Notes under the pieces: model-generated
Told to the model about the DNA's origin: nothing
What the model saw: the letters and a program-made list of their open reading frames with translations, nothing else
The model's database searches: none
Part shown: positions 1 to 8,721 of the stretch, piece after piece
Layout of the letters: each line of letters begins with the position of its first letter
Position numbering within the stretch: the stretch's first letter is position 1
NCBI GenBank assembly: GCA_965214875.1
Contig: OZ243980.1
Location: 2,542,001-2,606,000, forward strand
Length of the DNA stretch: 64,000 bases
Source: CBDAUN01 sp965214875
Lineage (GTDB): Bacteria; Pseudomonadota; Gammaproteobacteria; Arenicellales; JAJDZL01
Direction: 5' to 3'
Made by a program: the position numbers and the translations under genes

Positions 1-42
1 GCGCGTCCGGGATTACCATTGATTTTTTTGCTCCGAGCCCGC

Positions 43-141
43 TTTTTAGCACCGGCTCGCTGGCAAATTCGCCGGGCATTGTGCAACGAGCGCCGCAATT
101 TCTCCGCACGAGGAATTTCAGCTAAAAATACGCTCGCAAAA
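43..141 (+). repeat. Diverged dispersed repeat, copy A
   Basis: This 99-base block aligns with 13730-13827 (98 bases) over its whole length, roughly two thirds identical by eye. Both begin TTTTTAGC, share GCTCG, an AATTTC core and GAATTT, and end CGCAAAA. It lies about 110 bases upstream of the BepA-like gene. Bases 1-249 otherwise hold no gene: the reading frame is open from position 19, but the signal peptide begins at 250. Two copies in one window suggest a genome-wide repeat; its nature is unknown. Confidence 0.45.
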
Positions 142-249
142 ATTTCTAACGAGAGATTTTGGGACGGTGCTTATCCAAGTAGTACAATACTCCTACAGGC
201 TAATCTTGCGCACTGTGGTCCTCACGCTCACCCAAACGACCCGAGAATC

Positions 250-1704
250 ATGCATTCATCCTTTTCATCGCTTCGCACTTCAGTTGTATTGCGACTGTTC
301 GCTTTCGCCGCAATGACGTGCATTCCAGTTGCCTCAAACTCGACAACCAGCACCCCTCAAACCGACCCGGAACCACAATACGCGCCGATCCTTTCGAGCA
401 TTCAAGATGAGCAGCTTGCGCGAGAATTCATCAGCATCGCACGTAAGCAGCTGACCTTCATCGAGGACCCGCTGCTCAATCACTACGTCGAAAGTTTGAC
501 CGAAACGCTCGCCGGAAACGCCGGTTTCGATTCGAGCCACTTCAGGGTTTTTGTTGTCGAAGACAAGACTGTAAACGCGATTGCCGGGCCAGGCGGCACG
601 TTCATGTTTTATACGGGACTGTTTCAAGTCGCAGAGACCGAAGGCGAATTTGCCTCGGTCGTTGCGCACGAGATCGCGCATCACTCGCAAAAGCACATTC
701 GGCAAATGATCGCCAAGCAAAACGCGTCGGTGGTGCCATCCATGCTGGGCGTACTCGCAGGCATACTGATCGGAGGGTCTGAAGGTGTCGCAACTTCAGC
801 CGGCTCTCTTGCTGCGCAACGAGACATGCTAATCCGCTACACATTGACCTTGGAACGAGAAGCCGACGCCATCGGCCTTCGCATTCTTGCCGCCTCCGAC
901 TACGATCCAAGACATGCTCGAAACTTCATGAGCTCGCTGCAACGGTGGATTCGCTTGCGAGGAGAGCGGCAGTCAGCCCTGCACAATACCCATCCGCTTA
1001 CACCGGAGCGTATCGCGAACATTGAAAACCGGCTTCTTTCGTATGGAGGCAAAAGCTACTCTGCCGACTCGTTCGACTTCTACCTTGCCAAAGCGCGGGC
1101 CCAAGCGCTTTATGCATATGAGTCGAATGAGGCGGTCGCGAAACTCCAAGCGCTGCTGGCGAACGATCCGAACAACGCCCCACTTCGCTACGGCTACGCG
1201 ATCGCGCTTGGCGAGGTTGACGACCACGACACCGCGCGCCAATACATGAAACCGCTGATCGAAAGCGATCCGCAAAATCCCTGGTATCTTCTCGCCATTG
1301 CCCAGATCGAGCTCGAAAGCGGCAATGCTGATACCGCAGTTGCACTATTAGAGGCAAATAAGGTCGATGGTCCTTATCACTCCGCCTGGCTTCAAGTCTA
1401 TGGAGACTATCTGATTGACAACGGGAGAGCAGACGAAGCCAAGCGGCTAATCCGAAAGCAAATCATCCGAGATCCGGACAACCATACCCTGTATAGCATG
1501 CATGCCAGAGCCTCAGCGCATTCGGGCGACAATCTAAAATCTCACTTGTCGATGGCCGAGCACTACTACTTGCTCGGCGCCTTGGAGGCGGCATTGCAAC
1601 AAATCACTCTTGCGCAACAATTGGCGCAAGGTGATTTCTATGCTACAGAAAAAATCAAGGAAAGAAAAAAGGCGATCCAATCTGAAATGGCATGGACGCA
1701 ATAG
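250..1704 (+). CDS. bepA: BepA-like periplasmic M48 metalloprotease with TPR domain
   Basis: Probable periplasmic zinc protease and chaperone of the BepA/YfgC type, which in E. coli assists LptD and outer-membrane protein assembly and degrades stalled intermediates. The 484-aa product has a signal peptide (hydrophobic stretch around residues 14-25), an M48 domain with the zinc motif HEIAH at 140-144 and the third ligand in EREAD (E204), then a helical TPR-like C-terminal half. Length matches E. coli BepA (about 487 aa). The frame is open for 77 codons upstream, but ATG at 250 places the signal peptide correctly. It is monocistronic and convergent with the folate gene. The family call is firm; the exact paralogue (BepA versus another M48-TPR protein such as LoiP-like forms) is likely rather than proven. 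Confidence 0.88.
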   Translation: MHSSFSSLRTSVVLRLFAFAAMTCIPVASNSTTSTPQTDPEPQYAPILSSIQDEQLAREFISIARKQLTFIEDPLLNHYVESLTETLAGNAGFDSSHFRVFVVEDKTVNAIAGPGGTFMFYTGLFQVAETEGEFASVVAHEIAHHSQKHIRQMIAKQNASVVPSMLGVLAGILIGGSEGVATSAGSLAAQRDMLIRYTLTLEREADAIGLRILAASDYDPRHARNFMSSLQRWIRLRGERQSALHNTHPLTPERIANIENRLLSYGGKSYSADSFDFYLAKARAQALYAYESNEAVAKLQALLANDPNNAPLRYGYAIALGEVDDHDTARQYMKPLIESDPQNPWYLLAIAQIELESGNADTAVALLEANKVDGPYHSAWLQVYGDYLIDNGRADEAKRLIRKQIIRDPDNHTLYSMHARASAHSGDNLKSHLSMAEHYYLLGALEAALQQITLAQQLAQGDFYATEKIKERKKAIQSEMAWTQ

Positions 1705-1810
1705 AGACTGATAAGGATTTGCGAAAAATAGGCACTCCTCGCAATTCAGTCCATGTCCGTTATCAAGACCGCAAATCAATTTGCCGCATTCTTTGCAATA
1801 GAGGTAGGCA

Positions 1811-1903
1811 ATGGCAGACTGGCCAATCGGGCGAATTGCCTTAATGGTTGTCATGGCCGCCATACTCGCCGCCATCGGCATAATTGCCGCCACACTGACT
1901 TGA
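1811..1903 (+). CDS. Possible 30-aa single-TM small protein
   Basis: A 30-codon ORF with ATG at 1811, preceded by GAGGT at 1801-1805 with good spacing. The product starts MADWPIGR and is then almost wholly hydrophobic (LMVVMAAILAAIGIIAA), which is one transmembrane helix. It fills the 311-base gap between the convergent bepA and folate genes. No homology is recognised; short hydrophobic ORFs arise by chance, so this rests on the ribosome-binding site and the helix only. Nothing else is seen in 1705-2015. Confidence 0.3.
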   Translation: MADWPIGRIALMVVMAAILAAIGIIAATLT

Positions 1904-2015
1904 CTGACACACTGCATTCACAACCAGTTGCCCATTCCGCTTGTACCCGTCCGCGATCCGTGCGTTAAACTTCGCTTACGATCTGCAACCAAGCACCTAC
2001 TTCACCTAAAAGAAT

Positions 2016-3329
2016 CTATCGGCCTGAGGCCGGGTCCACCGTATTGGCTTGCAAATGCGCCCAGCTTAAGTATGCGCGGGTATGGCTTTCAACATTGTGA
2101 ACCCTCAAGATATCAACATTCTGCGCGCAAAGCTGTAAAGACACCCCGATTGTTTCAGGATCCAGATCAGAAAACTCATTACTTGAGAATGATTGCATGT
2201 GCCGCTTGCGAGAATGCCCGATCAGCACACGATGACCAAAACTGCGAAGCTTCGCAATCGACCTCATCAGATCAAGCGACTGCAACCGGCTTTTTCCAAA
2301 ACCAATGCCTGGATCAATAATGATCCGGTCCAAATCGAGACCAAAATCGCTCCACTGCCGTTTTCTTTCTTTGAGCCAATCTTCAAACACCGCAACCGCA
2401 TCGTCTGAAACGCCGAGCGATCGATTCACATCCACTGGCACCGCGATACTGTGCATCGCCACGAATTCGCAGCCACTATCACGAGCAAGACTCATCATTC
2501 GTTCATCAGCAAGCCCTGTAACATCATTAATCATGTCAACCCCGATCTTTAGCGCCTTTTCAGCGGTTTCTGGGCGATAAGTATCCAAAGATAAGCGTGG
2601 ACGAAGCGGCGAAGTGCCAATCAATCGCTTGATTCCTTCAAGAACTTCGCTTAAACGAGCCCATTCCTCGAAAGCACAGAGCGGCACAGCATTCGGCCGA
2701 GTCGATTCGGCGCCAATATCAATGATGTTGGCGCCGTTTTGAATCATGCGAATCACAGCAGATTCAACATCTTCAACCGACTGATACGCTCCGCCATCCG
2801 AAAAAGAATCCGGCGTCACATTAATAATTCCCATCCAAAGCGGAATATGATGAGAAATTGACCGGCTCATTTCTAGGGCAGTTTCACCCGAGCCAGGGAA
2901 CCTGAACCCGGGCGCAACATGCACCAGCGGCGATACAACAAACGATCGAGCAAAATCGCGGCTATCCGGAATCTGCCTGCCGTTCAGCGAAACCATTTGA
3001 TCGCCCCAGCTGACAATGTCGATATCGAGTTCCCGAGGCGCATAGGCGGAATCGGCATCGCGGGCGGTGCGATTCTGTATTAGCTTACTCGCACTGTAGA
3101 AGGATTCCAAATCGCCCGCATAAGCGCCAAAAACATTGACATTCAAAAACGGTCGATTCCACTTGGACGGGACCCCTCTCGGCAACACCGCCGCAGACTC
3201 GACAACCGGCGACACCTGATCAATCGAAAACCCGGCTTCGATAAGCGCATTAATTCCGAGTAGCAAATTTTGCCGGCGTCCGCCCTGGTTGGAACCCAGA
3301 CTAAGCAAGACGCGATGCCCAGAATTCAT
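2016..3329 (-). CDS. Bifunctional HPPK-dihydropteroate synthase (FolK-FolP fusion)
   Basis: Two consecutive folate steps on one 437-aa chain: pyrophosphorylation of 6-hydroxymethyl-dihydropterin, then condensation with p-aminobenzoate. The HPPK domain (about residues 5-150) has LGSNQG and PRELDIDIVSWG (98-109). The DHPS domain (about 163-430) has NVTPDSFSDGG (170-180), IDIGAESTRP (203-212), SLDTY, INDVTG, DPGIGFGKS (339-347), IGHSRKR (370-376) and RVHNV (409-413). Most bacteria keep folK and folP apart; a fused form is known from Francisella and from lower eukaryotes. Two departures from consensus are visible: GAESTRP for the usual GGESTRP, and RVHNV for RVHDV. The neighbour 3370-3759 is another pterin enzyme. 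Cytoplasmic. Confidence 0.9.
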   Translation of the reverse strand: MNSGHRVLLSLGSNQGGRRQNLLLGINALIEAGFSIDQVSPVVESAAVLPRGVPSKWNRPFLNVNVFGAYAGDLESFYSASKLIQNRTARDADSAYAPRELDIDIVSWGDQMVSLNGRQIPDSRDFARSFVVSPLVHVAPGFRFPGSGETALEMSRSISHHIPLWMGIINVTPDSFSDGGAYQSVEDVESAVIRMIQNGANIIDIGAESTRPNAVPLCAFEEWARLSEVLEGIKRLIGTSPLRPRLSLDTYRPETAEKALKIGVDMINDVTGLADERMMSLARDSGCEFVAMHSIAVPVDVNRSLGVSDDAVAVFEDWLKERKRQWSDFGLDLDRIIIDPGIGFGKSRLQSLDLMRSIAKLRSFGHRVLIGHSRKRHMQSFSSNEFSDLDPETIGVSLQLCAQNVDILRVHNVESHTRAYLSWAHLQANTVDPASGR

Positions 3330-3369
3330 CAGATTTGCTCCAGTTCAAACGTGAATAAATTCTTAGCGG

Positions 3370-3759
3370 CTAGTCATATTTGACATAAGCGAAGCGCGGA
3401 TCATCTGGCGTACCTTGCAAGGCGCCACCTTCGATGCCTGGCCGCCACTGCACCACCTCTTCGATCTTTTCCGCGAGCGCAAAATCTTTCTCTGTGATGC
3501 CGCCAATGTCGTGCGTCATCAACTTTACTACGACAGACGGATAGGATGCCACGATATCAGGGTGGTGCCAAGCAGCCTCACAAAGATGCCCCACGGCATT
3601 GATTACCATCAACGTACCCTTCCATCCGGCTGTTCGATAAGTGCGGCAAATAAAGCCATCTTCGTAGTGCCATTTTGGCAGCCGCTCGGCAAGCTGTTGA
3701 GCGATCGCGTCGTTGTCAAATATCGTTTTTGCTGACTGCTCATGAGTGCTGTCCGACAT
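3370..3759 (-). CDS. phhB: 4a-hydroxytetrahydrobiopterin dehydratase (PCD/PhhB)
   Basis: Dehydrates 4a-carbinolamine to recycle tetrahydropterin after aromatic amino-acid hydroxylation; PCD-family proteins also act elsewhere in pterin metabolism. The 129-aa product carries the family core WHHPDI followed by a V-V-K-L-x-T-H-D segment and a G-I-T-x-x-D-F helix start. The frame opens eight codons upstream, but AGGAGG lies six bases before the ATG at 3759, which fixes the start there. It sits 41 bases upstream of the folate fusion gene on the same strand, so a pterin/folate operon is likely. No phenylalanine hydroxylase gene is in view. Confidence 0.88.
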   Translation of the reverse strand: MSDSTHEQSAKTIFDNDAIAQQLAERLPKWHYEDGFICRTYRTAGWKGTLMVINAVGHLCEAAWHHPDIVASYPSVVVKLMTHDIGGITEKDFALAEKIEEVVQWRPGIEGGALQGTPDDPRFAYVKYD

Positions 3760-3824
3760 GGATGTCCTCCTGCATTGATGCATTAGGCGGCATCACATGC
3801 CGCCTGATTCTAAGTTAAACCGGG

Positions 3825-4451
3825 TCATTCGAGATGAAGTCGCGCGAGCAAGTCCTCCGGCACTGGACGAACTTGTTCGATATCTCCACCAATCAAATAC
3901 TTCAAGTCTTGCAGCGCATCTTCGAAAACATCGTTGACAACAATGTGATCAAACTCGAAGCAATGCTTCATTTCTGACACTGCATCGGACATGCGCTTAT
4001 CGATCGCCGCCTGCGAGTCGCGCCCGCGCACCAGCAGACGCTGATGCAGCGACTTCAGCGATGGCGGCAACAAAAAAATGCTGACAACCGATTCGACCGC
4101 CGCCCTGAGCTGACGGGCACCTTGCCAGTCGATATCCAAAACCACATTCACACCTTGCGCAAGTCGACTCGATATGGCCCGATGCGATGTGCCGTAATAG
4201 TGACCGAATACCATTGCGTACTCGATGAATTCGCCCGCGGCTATCATATTTTCAAAATCGGCCTTTGCAATGAAATGATAGTCTTGACCATCGACTTCGC
4301 CGACGCGAAGATCGCGTGAAGTGTGAGAAACGCTTAGCTCAACACCATCGCAACCTGCAATCAAAGCCCTCGCCAAGGACGATTTGCCGGTGCCGGAAGC
4401 GGCCGCAATCACCACAGCGGTTCCAGTTCGATTTTGGGCAATGGATGACAT
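3825..4451 (-). CDS. gmk: Guanylate kinase
   Basis: Phosphorylates GMP to GDP with ATP, in the cytoplasm. The 208-aa product has a P-loop SGTGKSS near residues 19-25, the GMP-binding segment SHTSRDLRVGEVDGQDYHF, and DIDWQGARQ in the position of the usual VLDIDVQGA motif. The frame is open to 4526 without a clear ribosome site; the ATG at 4451 gives a length almost equal to E. coli Gmk (207 aa) and is preferred. The small glycine that normally opens the P-loop is alanine. It follows yicC on the same strand, a conserved proteobacterial arrangement. Confidence 0.92.
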   Translation of the reverse strand: MSSIAQNRTGTAVVIAAASGTGKSSLARALIAGCDGVELSVSHTSRDLRVGEVDGQDYHFIAKADFENMIAAGEFIEYAMVFGHYYGTSHRAISSRLAQGVNVVLDIDWQGARQLRAAVESVVSIFLLPPSLKSLHQRLLVRGRDSQAAIDKRMSDAVSEMKHCFEFDHIVVNDVFEDALQDLKYLIGGDIEQVRPVPEDLLARLHLE

Positions 4452-4528
4452 GCTCGATAGGCAGCTTCCGCAGGAAACGGCGCAGTGCAAATGCTGACGC
4501 ATCTTCGCCGCCATGCAGAACTGCAAAG

Positions 4529-5395
4529 CTACTCGATGTTCTGAACCTGTTCGCGGATTTGCTCGATTGTCACTTTCATGTCGACAACCAGCGAGATGAG
4601 AGGATAGTGCCCGCTCTTTGAACCCAGCGTGTTCAATTCGCGGCTGATTTCCTGGATGATGAATCCTAGGCGCTTGCCCGCCACTTGATCGCTGAGCAAA
4701 GTTCTTTCAAGATCATCAAGATGCAAGCGCAAGCGATCAAACTCTTCGACAACATCCGCCTTGATCAGCAACAAGGCGATTTCCTGGTCCAGGCGAGCCG
4801 CATCAACAGAGGCCTCGTAGGAACCCAATGCGGTCTCGGTCTTTTGGCGAATCTCTTCATTGGCGATCGGAATCAGCTCCTCCATCGTGCCGATGCCGGC
4901 GGTAAGCTCTTGCAATTTTTCCTGAACCGCCGACTGAATTCCCATGCCTTCAGCATTCCTTGAGCGCTGAAGATCTGCAACCGTTTTGCCAAGCAGGTCA
5001 AGTATCTGCATGGAGCACCGCTCTTCGTCAAAATCCTCCGGCAACACCACGCCAGGCGATTTAAGCACGTCAGCAACCGAAAGCGGACGCACATCGGCGA
5101 TCATCTCTTTGATTGCATCGCTTTGCCGGCCAACTGCAGCGATGGCTTCGCTATTCAACTTGAATTGCTGCTCCGACTCAGCAAGCCGCTGCAAGTGGAA
5201 CGTCGCATCAATCCTTCCGCGCGAAAATCTATCCGCAATGCACTTTCGCACTTGCGGCTCAAGCTCTCGCAATCTTTCGGGCATGCGAATCGAGATTTCG
5301 ATGCCGCGGTGGTTTACTGAACGCAGTTCCCATACCATCTCGCCCCACGACGAGTGCATACTGTTGCGGGCGTAACCCGTCATGCTTGAAATCAT
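4529..5395 (-). CDS. yicC: YicC family endoribonuclease
   Basis: The 288-aa protein begins MISSMTGYAR and has the N-terminal YicC domain (SVNHRG, RMPERLRELE, RGRIDATF) and the C-terminal DUF1732 domain ending in the helix KVTIEQIREQVQNIE. E. coli YicC is a stress-linked endoribonuclease; length and ends match (about 287 aa). It lies directly upstream of gmk on the same strand, as in most Proteobacteria, which supports both calls. The gene is divergent from the Rieske gene at 5483. Confidence 0.92.
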   Translation of the reverse strand: MISSMTGYARNSMHSSWGEMVWELRSVNHRGIEISIRMPERLRELEPQVRKCIADRFSRGRIDATFHLQRLAESEQQFKLNSEAIAAVGRQSDAIKEMIADVRPLSVADVLKSPGVVLPEDFDEERCSMQILDLLGKTVADLQRSRNAEGMGIQSAVQEKLQELTAGIGTMEELIPIANEEIRQKTETALGSYEASVDAARLDQEIALLLIKADVVEEFDRLRLHLDDLERTLLSDQVAGKRLGFIIQEISRELNTLGSKSGHYPLISLVVDMKVTIEQIREQVQNIE

Positions 5396-5482
5396 TAATC
5401 AACCTTTGTCTTTGAATATAATTTTACGCTGATTTTATCATTCCGCTTAAAACCAAAGGCACAACCAGATTGGGAGTAAGAA

Positions 5483-5812
5483 ATGAGCCAACCACCTGAA
5501 GGAGAAAATTGGCATCGAGTCGCAAGCCTCGATGAATTGGAAGACAGAGAACCGTTTCCCGTCGACTTGGAAGGCGAAGAAATCGCCATTATCCTGATGG
5601 ACGGGGAAGTCTACGCAATTAATAATGTCTGCACGCACGAATATGCCTGCCTGTCTGACGGCTATATCGAAGAGGATCGCATTGTTTGTCAACTGCATCT
5701 TGCAGAATTCCATATCCCGACGGGAAAGGTTGTCGAGGAGCCGGCTGATGGGCCCCTTGAAGTTTATCAAGTTGCGCTAGACGGCAACGATGTCTACGTG
5801 CAATTGAAGTGA
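5483..5812 (+). CDS. Rieske-type [2Fe-2S] ferredoxin
   Basis: Small soluble electron carrier of 109 aa. The Rieske cluster ligands are C50-x-H52 (CTH) and C69-x2-H72 (CQLH), in the spacing of NirD-like and bacterial biphenyl-dioxygenase-type ferredoxins. GGGAG at 5472-5476 precedes the ATG by six bases. It is the first gene of a plus-strand run and coq7 follows 43 bases later, so a link to hydroxylation chemistry is possible. The usual second cysteine that forms a disulfide in high-potential Rieske proteins is not obvious, which fits a low-potential ferredoxin. Confidence 0.85.
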   Translation: MSQPPEGENWHRVASLDELEDREPFPVDLEGEEIAIILMDGEVYAINNVCTHEYACLSDGYIEEDRIVCQLHLAEFHIPTGKVVEEPADGPLEVYQVALDGNDVYVQLK

Positions 5813-5855
5813 AACGATTCGTCCAGCGAACTTGGCAAAGGAGCAGCTCGCACCA

Positions 5856-6527
5856 ATGATAGACACGGACAGACGAAATTCTAGCGATTTTACTCGAGCA
5901 CGGCATCCTGCAGACCGTCTGATTGGCGTTGCTGACAGCATGTTGCGCACACTGTTCGCCGTACCGGCTGCGACCCGACCATCTCCCGAGGCGCATCACG
6001 CGCACGACATGCTCACTGAGGATGAGCGAATTAGCGCCCGAAGGTTGATGCGAATCAATCACACCGGCGAAGTGTGCGCCCAAGCCCTGTATCAAGGTCA
6101 AGCGCTAACCACCCGCAATCACCAATTGCGCGAAACCTTTGTCAAAGCTGCTGAAGAGGAATGCGATCATCTCGCATGGTGCGATCAGCGCATCAAGAGC
6201 CTCGGAGGTCGCACCAGCGTACTCAATCCGATATTTTTTGCTGGATCATTCGCCATTGGCGCCGCTGCGGGCATCGCCGGCGATCGAGTCAGCGCAGCGT
6301 TTCTGGCCGAAACGGAACATCAAGTCGCCAACCATTTGCAAAAGCACATCGAAAAACTTCCACCCGACGACCACCGAAGCAAGTCGATTCTCGTTCAAAT
6401 GCGCGAAGATGAACTCAATCACGCCAAGACAGCGGAAAATATCAATCCCAGGCGACTACCCTTGCCTGTCCGCGCCATGATGAAAACCATGTCCAAGGTG
6501 ATGACGCGCACTACCTTCTGGGTTTGA
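5856..6527 (+). CDS. coq7: Ubiquinone biosynthesis di-iron hydroxylase Coq7
   Basis: Hydroxylates 2-polyprenyl-3-methyl-6-methoxy-1,4-benzoquinol, the penultimate step of aerobic ubiquinone synthesis, at the inner membrane. The 223-aa protein shows the six di-iron ligands: E72 in HTGE, E102 and H105 in ECDHLAW, E154 in TEHQ, E186 and H189 in EDELNHA. The ATG at 5856 follows AAGGAG (5838-5843); the frame extends eight codons to a TTG that overlaps that ribosome site and is rejected. Coq7 replaces UbiF in many alpha-, beta- and gammaproteobacteria. The preceding Rieske protein could serve as an electron donor, but this is inference only. Confidence 0.93.
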   Translation: MIDTDRRNSSDFTRARHPADRLIGVADSMLRTLFAVPAATRPSPEAHHAHDMLTEDERISARRLMRINHTGEVCAQALYQGQALTTRNHQLRETFVKAAEEECDHLAWCDQRIKSLGGRTSVLNPIFFAGSFAIGAAAGIAGDRVSAAFLAETEHQVANHLQKHIEKLPPDDHRSKSILVQMREDELNHAKTAENINPRRLPLPVRAMMKTMSKVMTRTTFWV

Positions 6528-6578
6528 GTCGCGCCCGCTCAACCTGCGCCGCATCGTGTCCTCGCGATGCTTTGAAAA

Positions 6579-7328
6579 ATGCCTGTCAATATCTTGACAA
6601 TCAAATGGGGAACCCGATACGGGCCCCTGTATGTCAACCGGCTTTATGGCGGAGTCAGCCGCAACGTCAACCGGGATTTCCGATTCGTCTGCTTTACGGA
6701 TGATGCAACCGGCATCCGACCAGAAGTCGAAACCTATCCGTTGCCAGAAGCCAACCCGAAAGCCGTCAGCAAGTTTCGCAACGGCAAGAAGCAAGGGCTA
6801 TTTCGAAGCGGAATCGGGGATCTCGAAGGAACTTGCCTATACCTTGACCTCGATGTCATTGTGGTCGGATCTATGGATTGTTTTTTCGACTACTTGCCGA
6901 AGAAGTTCTGCATCTGCAAAGAATGGCTGCCTCCCAACCAGAATCTGCTGCGCCGCATGCAAGGAAGACCAATCGAAGCGAACAGCAGCGTGCTCCGATT
7001 TGAAGCCAATTCGATGCAGTTCATCATCGACCGTCTCGATGCTGAGCCTGAGATCACTCGGCAATTCCAGCTTGAACAGCGCTGGCTTACCTACATCGCG
7101 GGCGACCTGATCAACTGGTGGCCGCCCAAGTGGGTCAGAAGTTTCAAACACAGGCGCCCAGTCTACCCGTTCAGCTATGTACTGCCGCCGCAGCTGCCGG
7201 GTGGTTGTCGCGTGATGGCTTTCAACGGTCCGCTCGGTCCGCCGGATGCCGTTCACGGGAGAATGGCGCGTTCTCCGCGACAAGTCTGCCGTCCCGCCAA
7301 ATGGGCGGCAGAGCACTGGGTGGAGTAA
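6579..7328 (+). CDS. Glycosyltransferase, GT8-like
   Basis: The 249-aa protein has the layout of a small nucleotide-sugar transferase: an N-terminal sheet (MPVNILTIKWGTRY), a segment FVCFTDD, then a YLDLD motif at 88-92 that supplies a metal-binding DxD, followed by EANSSVLRF and a conserved NWWPPKWVRSFK stretch near residue 180. Cytoplasmic, with no membrane segment. The sugar and acceptor cannot be told from the sequence. It follows coq7 by 51 bases and ends 15 bases before the convergent 3-hydroxyacyl-CoA dehydrogenase. Similar proteins occur beside cell-surface polysaccharide genes, but none are here. Confidence 0.75.
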   Translation: MPVNILTIKWGTRYGPLYVNRLYGGVSRNVNRDFRFVCFTDDATGIRPEVETYPLPEANPKAVSKFRNGKKQGLFRSGIGDLEGTCLYLDLDVIVVGSMDCFFDYLPKKFCICKEWLPPNQNLLRRMQGRPIEANSSVLRFEANSMQFIIDRLDAEPEITRQFQLEQRWLTYIAGDLINWWPPKWVRSFKHRRPVYPFSYVLPPQLPGGCRVMAFNGPLGPPDAVHGRMARSPRQVCRPAKWAAEHWVE

Positions 7329-7343
7329 GGCTCAGGGCCTATT

Positions 7344-8657
7344 TCAGGACAAGATATCGTGATACCTTGAGTCGACCCCGAAGTAGCGGGTGCCGCCTTC
7401 TTGATAGAATTGATCATTGCCGCTTGCTTGCAGCGCCTCAAGCATCGCTGGCACCTCGCGTCCATCCGCCCTCAAGCGCTCAATGACCGACTGCGCACCC
7501 AATTGATCAATCAGCTCGAATGGCCCGGCCTTCCAGTTGAAACCCCAGCGCATCGCGCGATCGACATTGACTATGTCATCGGATATCTCGGGTACTAAAT
7601 CTGCTGCATAGCCTAAGGTTTCCGAAATCAGATCCCAAGCGAATTGCCCTTCGATGTCCTCGCGCTCTACTATGGATTGCACGCTATCGTCTTCGGAGGC
7701 GCGGATGCCTTCGACGTTGCGCCACTGAAGGCTTTCGGGGAGATATAGCTGCTTTTGCTTCCTGCCGTCGCCATCGATCTGCATTCGGTAGTAGCCGCGG
7801 CCGGTTTTGCGACCCAGCTGCCCCGAATCAAGCATTCGCTGCTCGGCGGCCGGCATCGACAGATACTTGCGACCGGCATCCGCCGCGGGAAGATTCTCTT
7901 GCAGGTTTTTAGCGACCATGCCCATGACATCAAGCCCAATCAGGTCAAGCAAGCCGTAAAGACCGGTTGAAGGTGTGCCAAGTCCGCCAGACATGAGCGC
8001 GTCGATTTGCTCTACAGTGAGTCCTTGAGCGCGCGCGTGCGCACCTTTTTGCATGCCGGCCAGCATCCAGAAGCAACCGATTCGGTTGCCAATAAAGTTG
8101 ACGGTATCTTTTGCGTAGACCACTCCTTTTCCCAGCGACTCGCCACAGAATTCAGCAAGCGATTCAATCACGCCGGCTTCAGTCTGCTCACCTGGAACCA
8201 GTTCCAGCAACTTCATGACCTTGACCGGGTTGAAAAAGTGTGTAACAGCAATATCTTTTTGAAAATCTGCCGGCATGCCCTCGCTGATAGAGCGAAGCGG
8301 AATGCCGGATGTGTTGGTTGTAACAATGGATCCTGATTTCCGCAACGGATTGAGCCGACCGAAAAGTTCACGCTTTGCATCGAGGTTTTCTACAATCGCC
8401 TCGCAAATCCAGTCGCAATCCGCAGCCAATTCCAAAGAATCGTCAAAGCTGCCCGTAACGATTAAATCAGAACTCGCCGGGTCATCCAGCATGGGCGCTT
8501 TTCCTTTAAGCATGCCCGCCTTGCCCTGTTCAGCCTGTTCGGCTGACATATCCAGCAGTACAACGCGACTGCCTGCTTGCGCACATGCCGCGGCAATTCC
8601 GCTGCCCATTGTTCCGGCACCAAGCACTGCCACAGTTTTAATGGTTCGTTGAGTCAC
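7344..8657 (-). CDS. 3-hydroxyacyl-CoA dehydrogenase, lacking the usual hydratase half
   Basis: NAD-dependent oxidation of 3-hydroxyacyl-CoA to 3-ketoacyl-CoA in beta-oxidation. The 437-aa protein has a Rossmann GAGTMGSG (13-20), the catalytic-type THFFNPV (H140) and a glutamate at about 152, NFIGNRIG, and two C-terminal helical domains (the second around WGFNWKAGPFELID). Its closest relatives as I know them run to about 800 aa with an enoyl-CoA hydratase domain after this point; here the chain stops at the domain junction, 15 bases from the glycosyltransferase stop. It starts at GTG 8657 with GGGAG seven bases upstream. A separate enoyl-CoA hydratase is at 47716-48492. Confidence 0.87.
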   Translation of the reverse strand: MTQRTIKTVAVLGAGTMGSGIAAACAQAGSRVVLLDMSAEQAEQGKAGMLKGKAPMLDDPASSDLIVTGSFDDSLELAADCDWICEAIVENLDAKRELFGRLNPLRKSGSIVTTNTSGIPLRSISEGMPADFQKDIAVTHFFNPVKVMKLLELVPGEQTEAGVIESLAEFCGESLGKGVVYAKDTVNFIGNRIGCFWMLAGMQKGAHARAQGLTVEQIDALMSGGLGTPSTGLYGLLDLIGLDVMGMVAKNLQENLPAADAGRKYLSMPAAEQRMLDSGQLGRKTGRGYYRMQIDGDGRKQKQLYLPESLQWRNVEGIRASEDDSVQSIVEREDIEGQFAWDLISETLGYAADLVPEISDDIVNVDRAMRWGFNWKAGPFELIDQLGAQSVIERLRADGREVPAMLEALQASGNDQFYQEGGTRYFGVDSRYHDILS

Positions 8658-8721
8658 ATGAATTCTCCCAATTACTTATTGAAAAGCCGCTTCGAGCTAG
8701 CCGGACCACAAGTGCCACCGC

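Noticed and set aside
1534..1917. Minus-strand ORF with CKECGK and CEEC, like a zinc ribbon
   Set aside because: It overlaps 170 bases of the BepA-like gene antisense, has no ribosome site and the cysteine spacing fits no family I know.
4452..4526. Longer N-terminus for guanylate kinase
   Set aside because: The extra 25 residues have no family match and no ribosome site; the ATG at 4451 gives the normal length.
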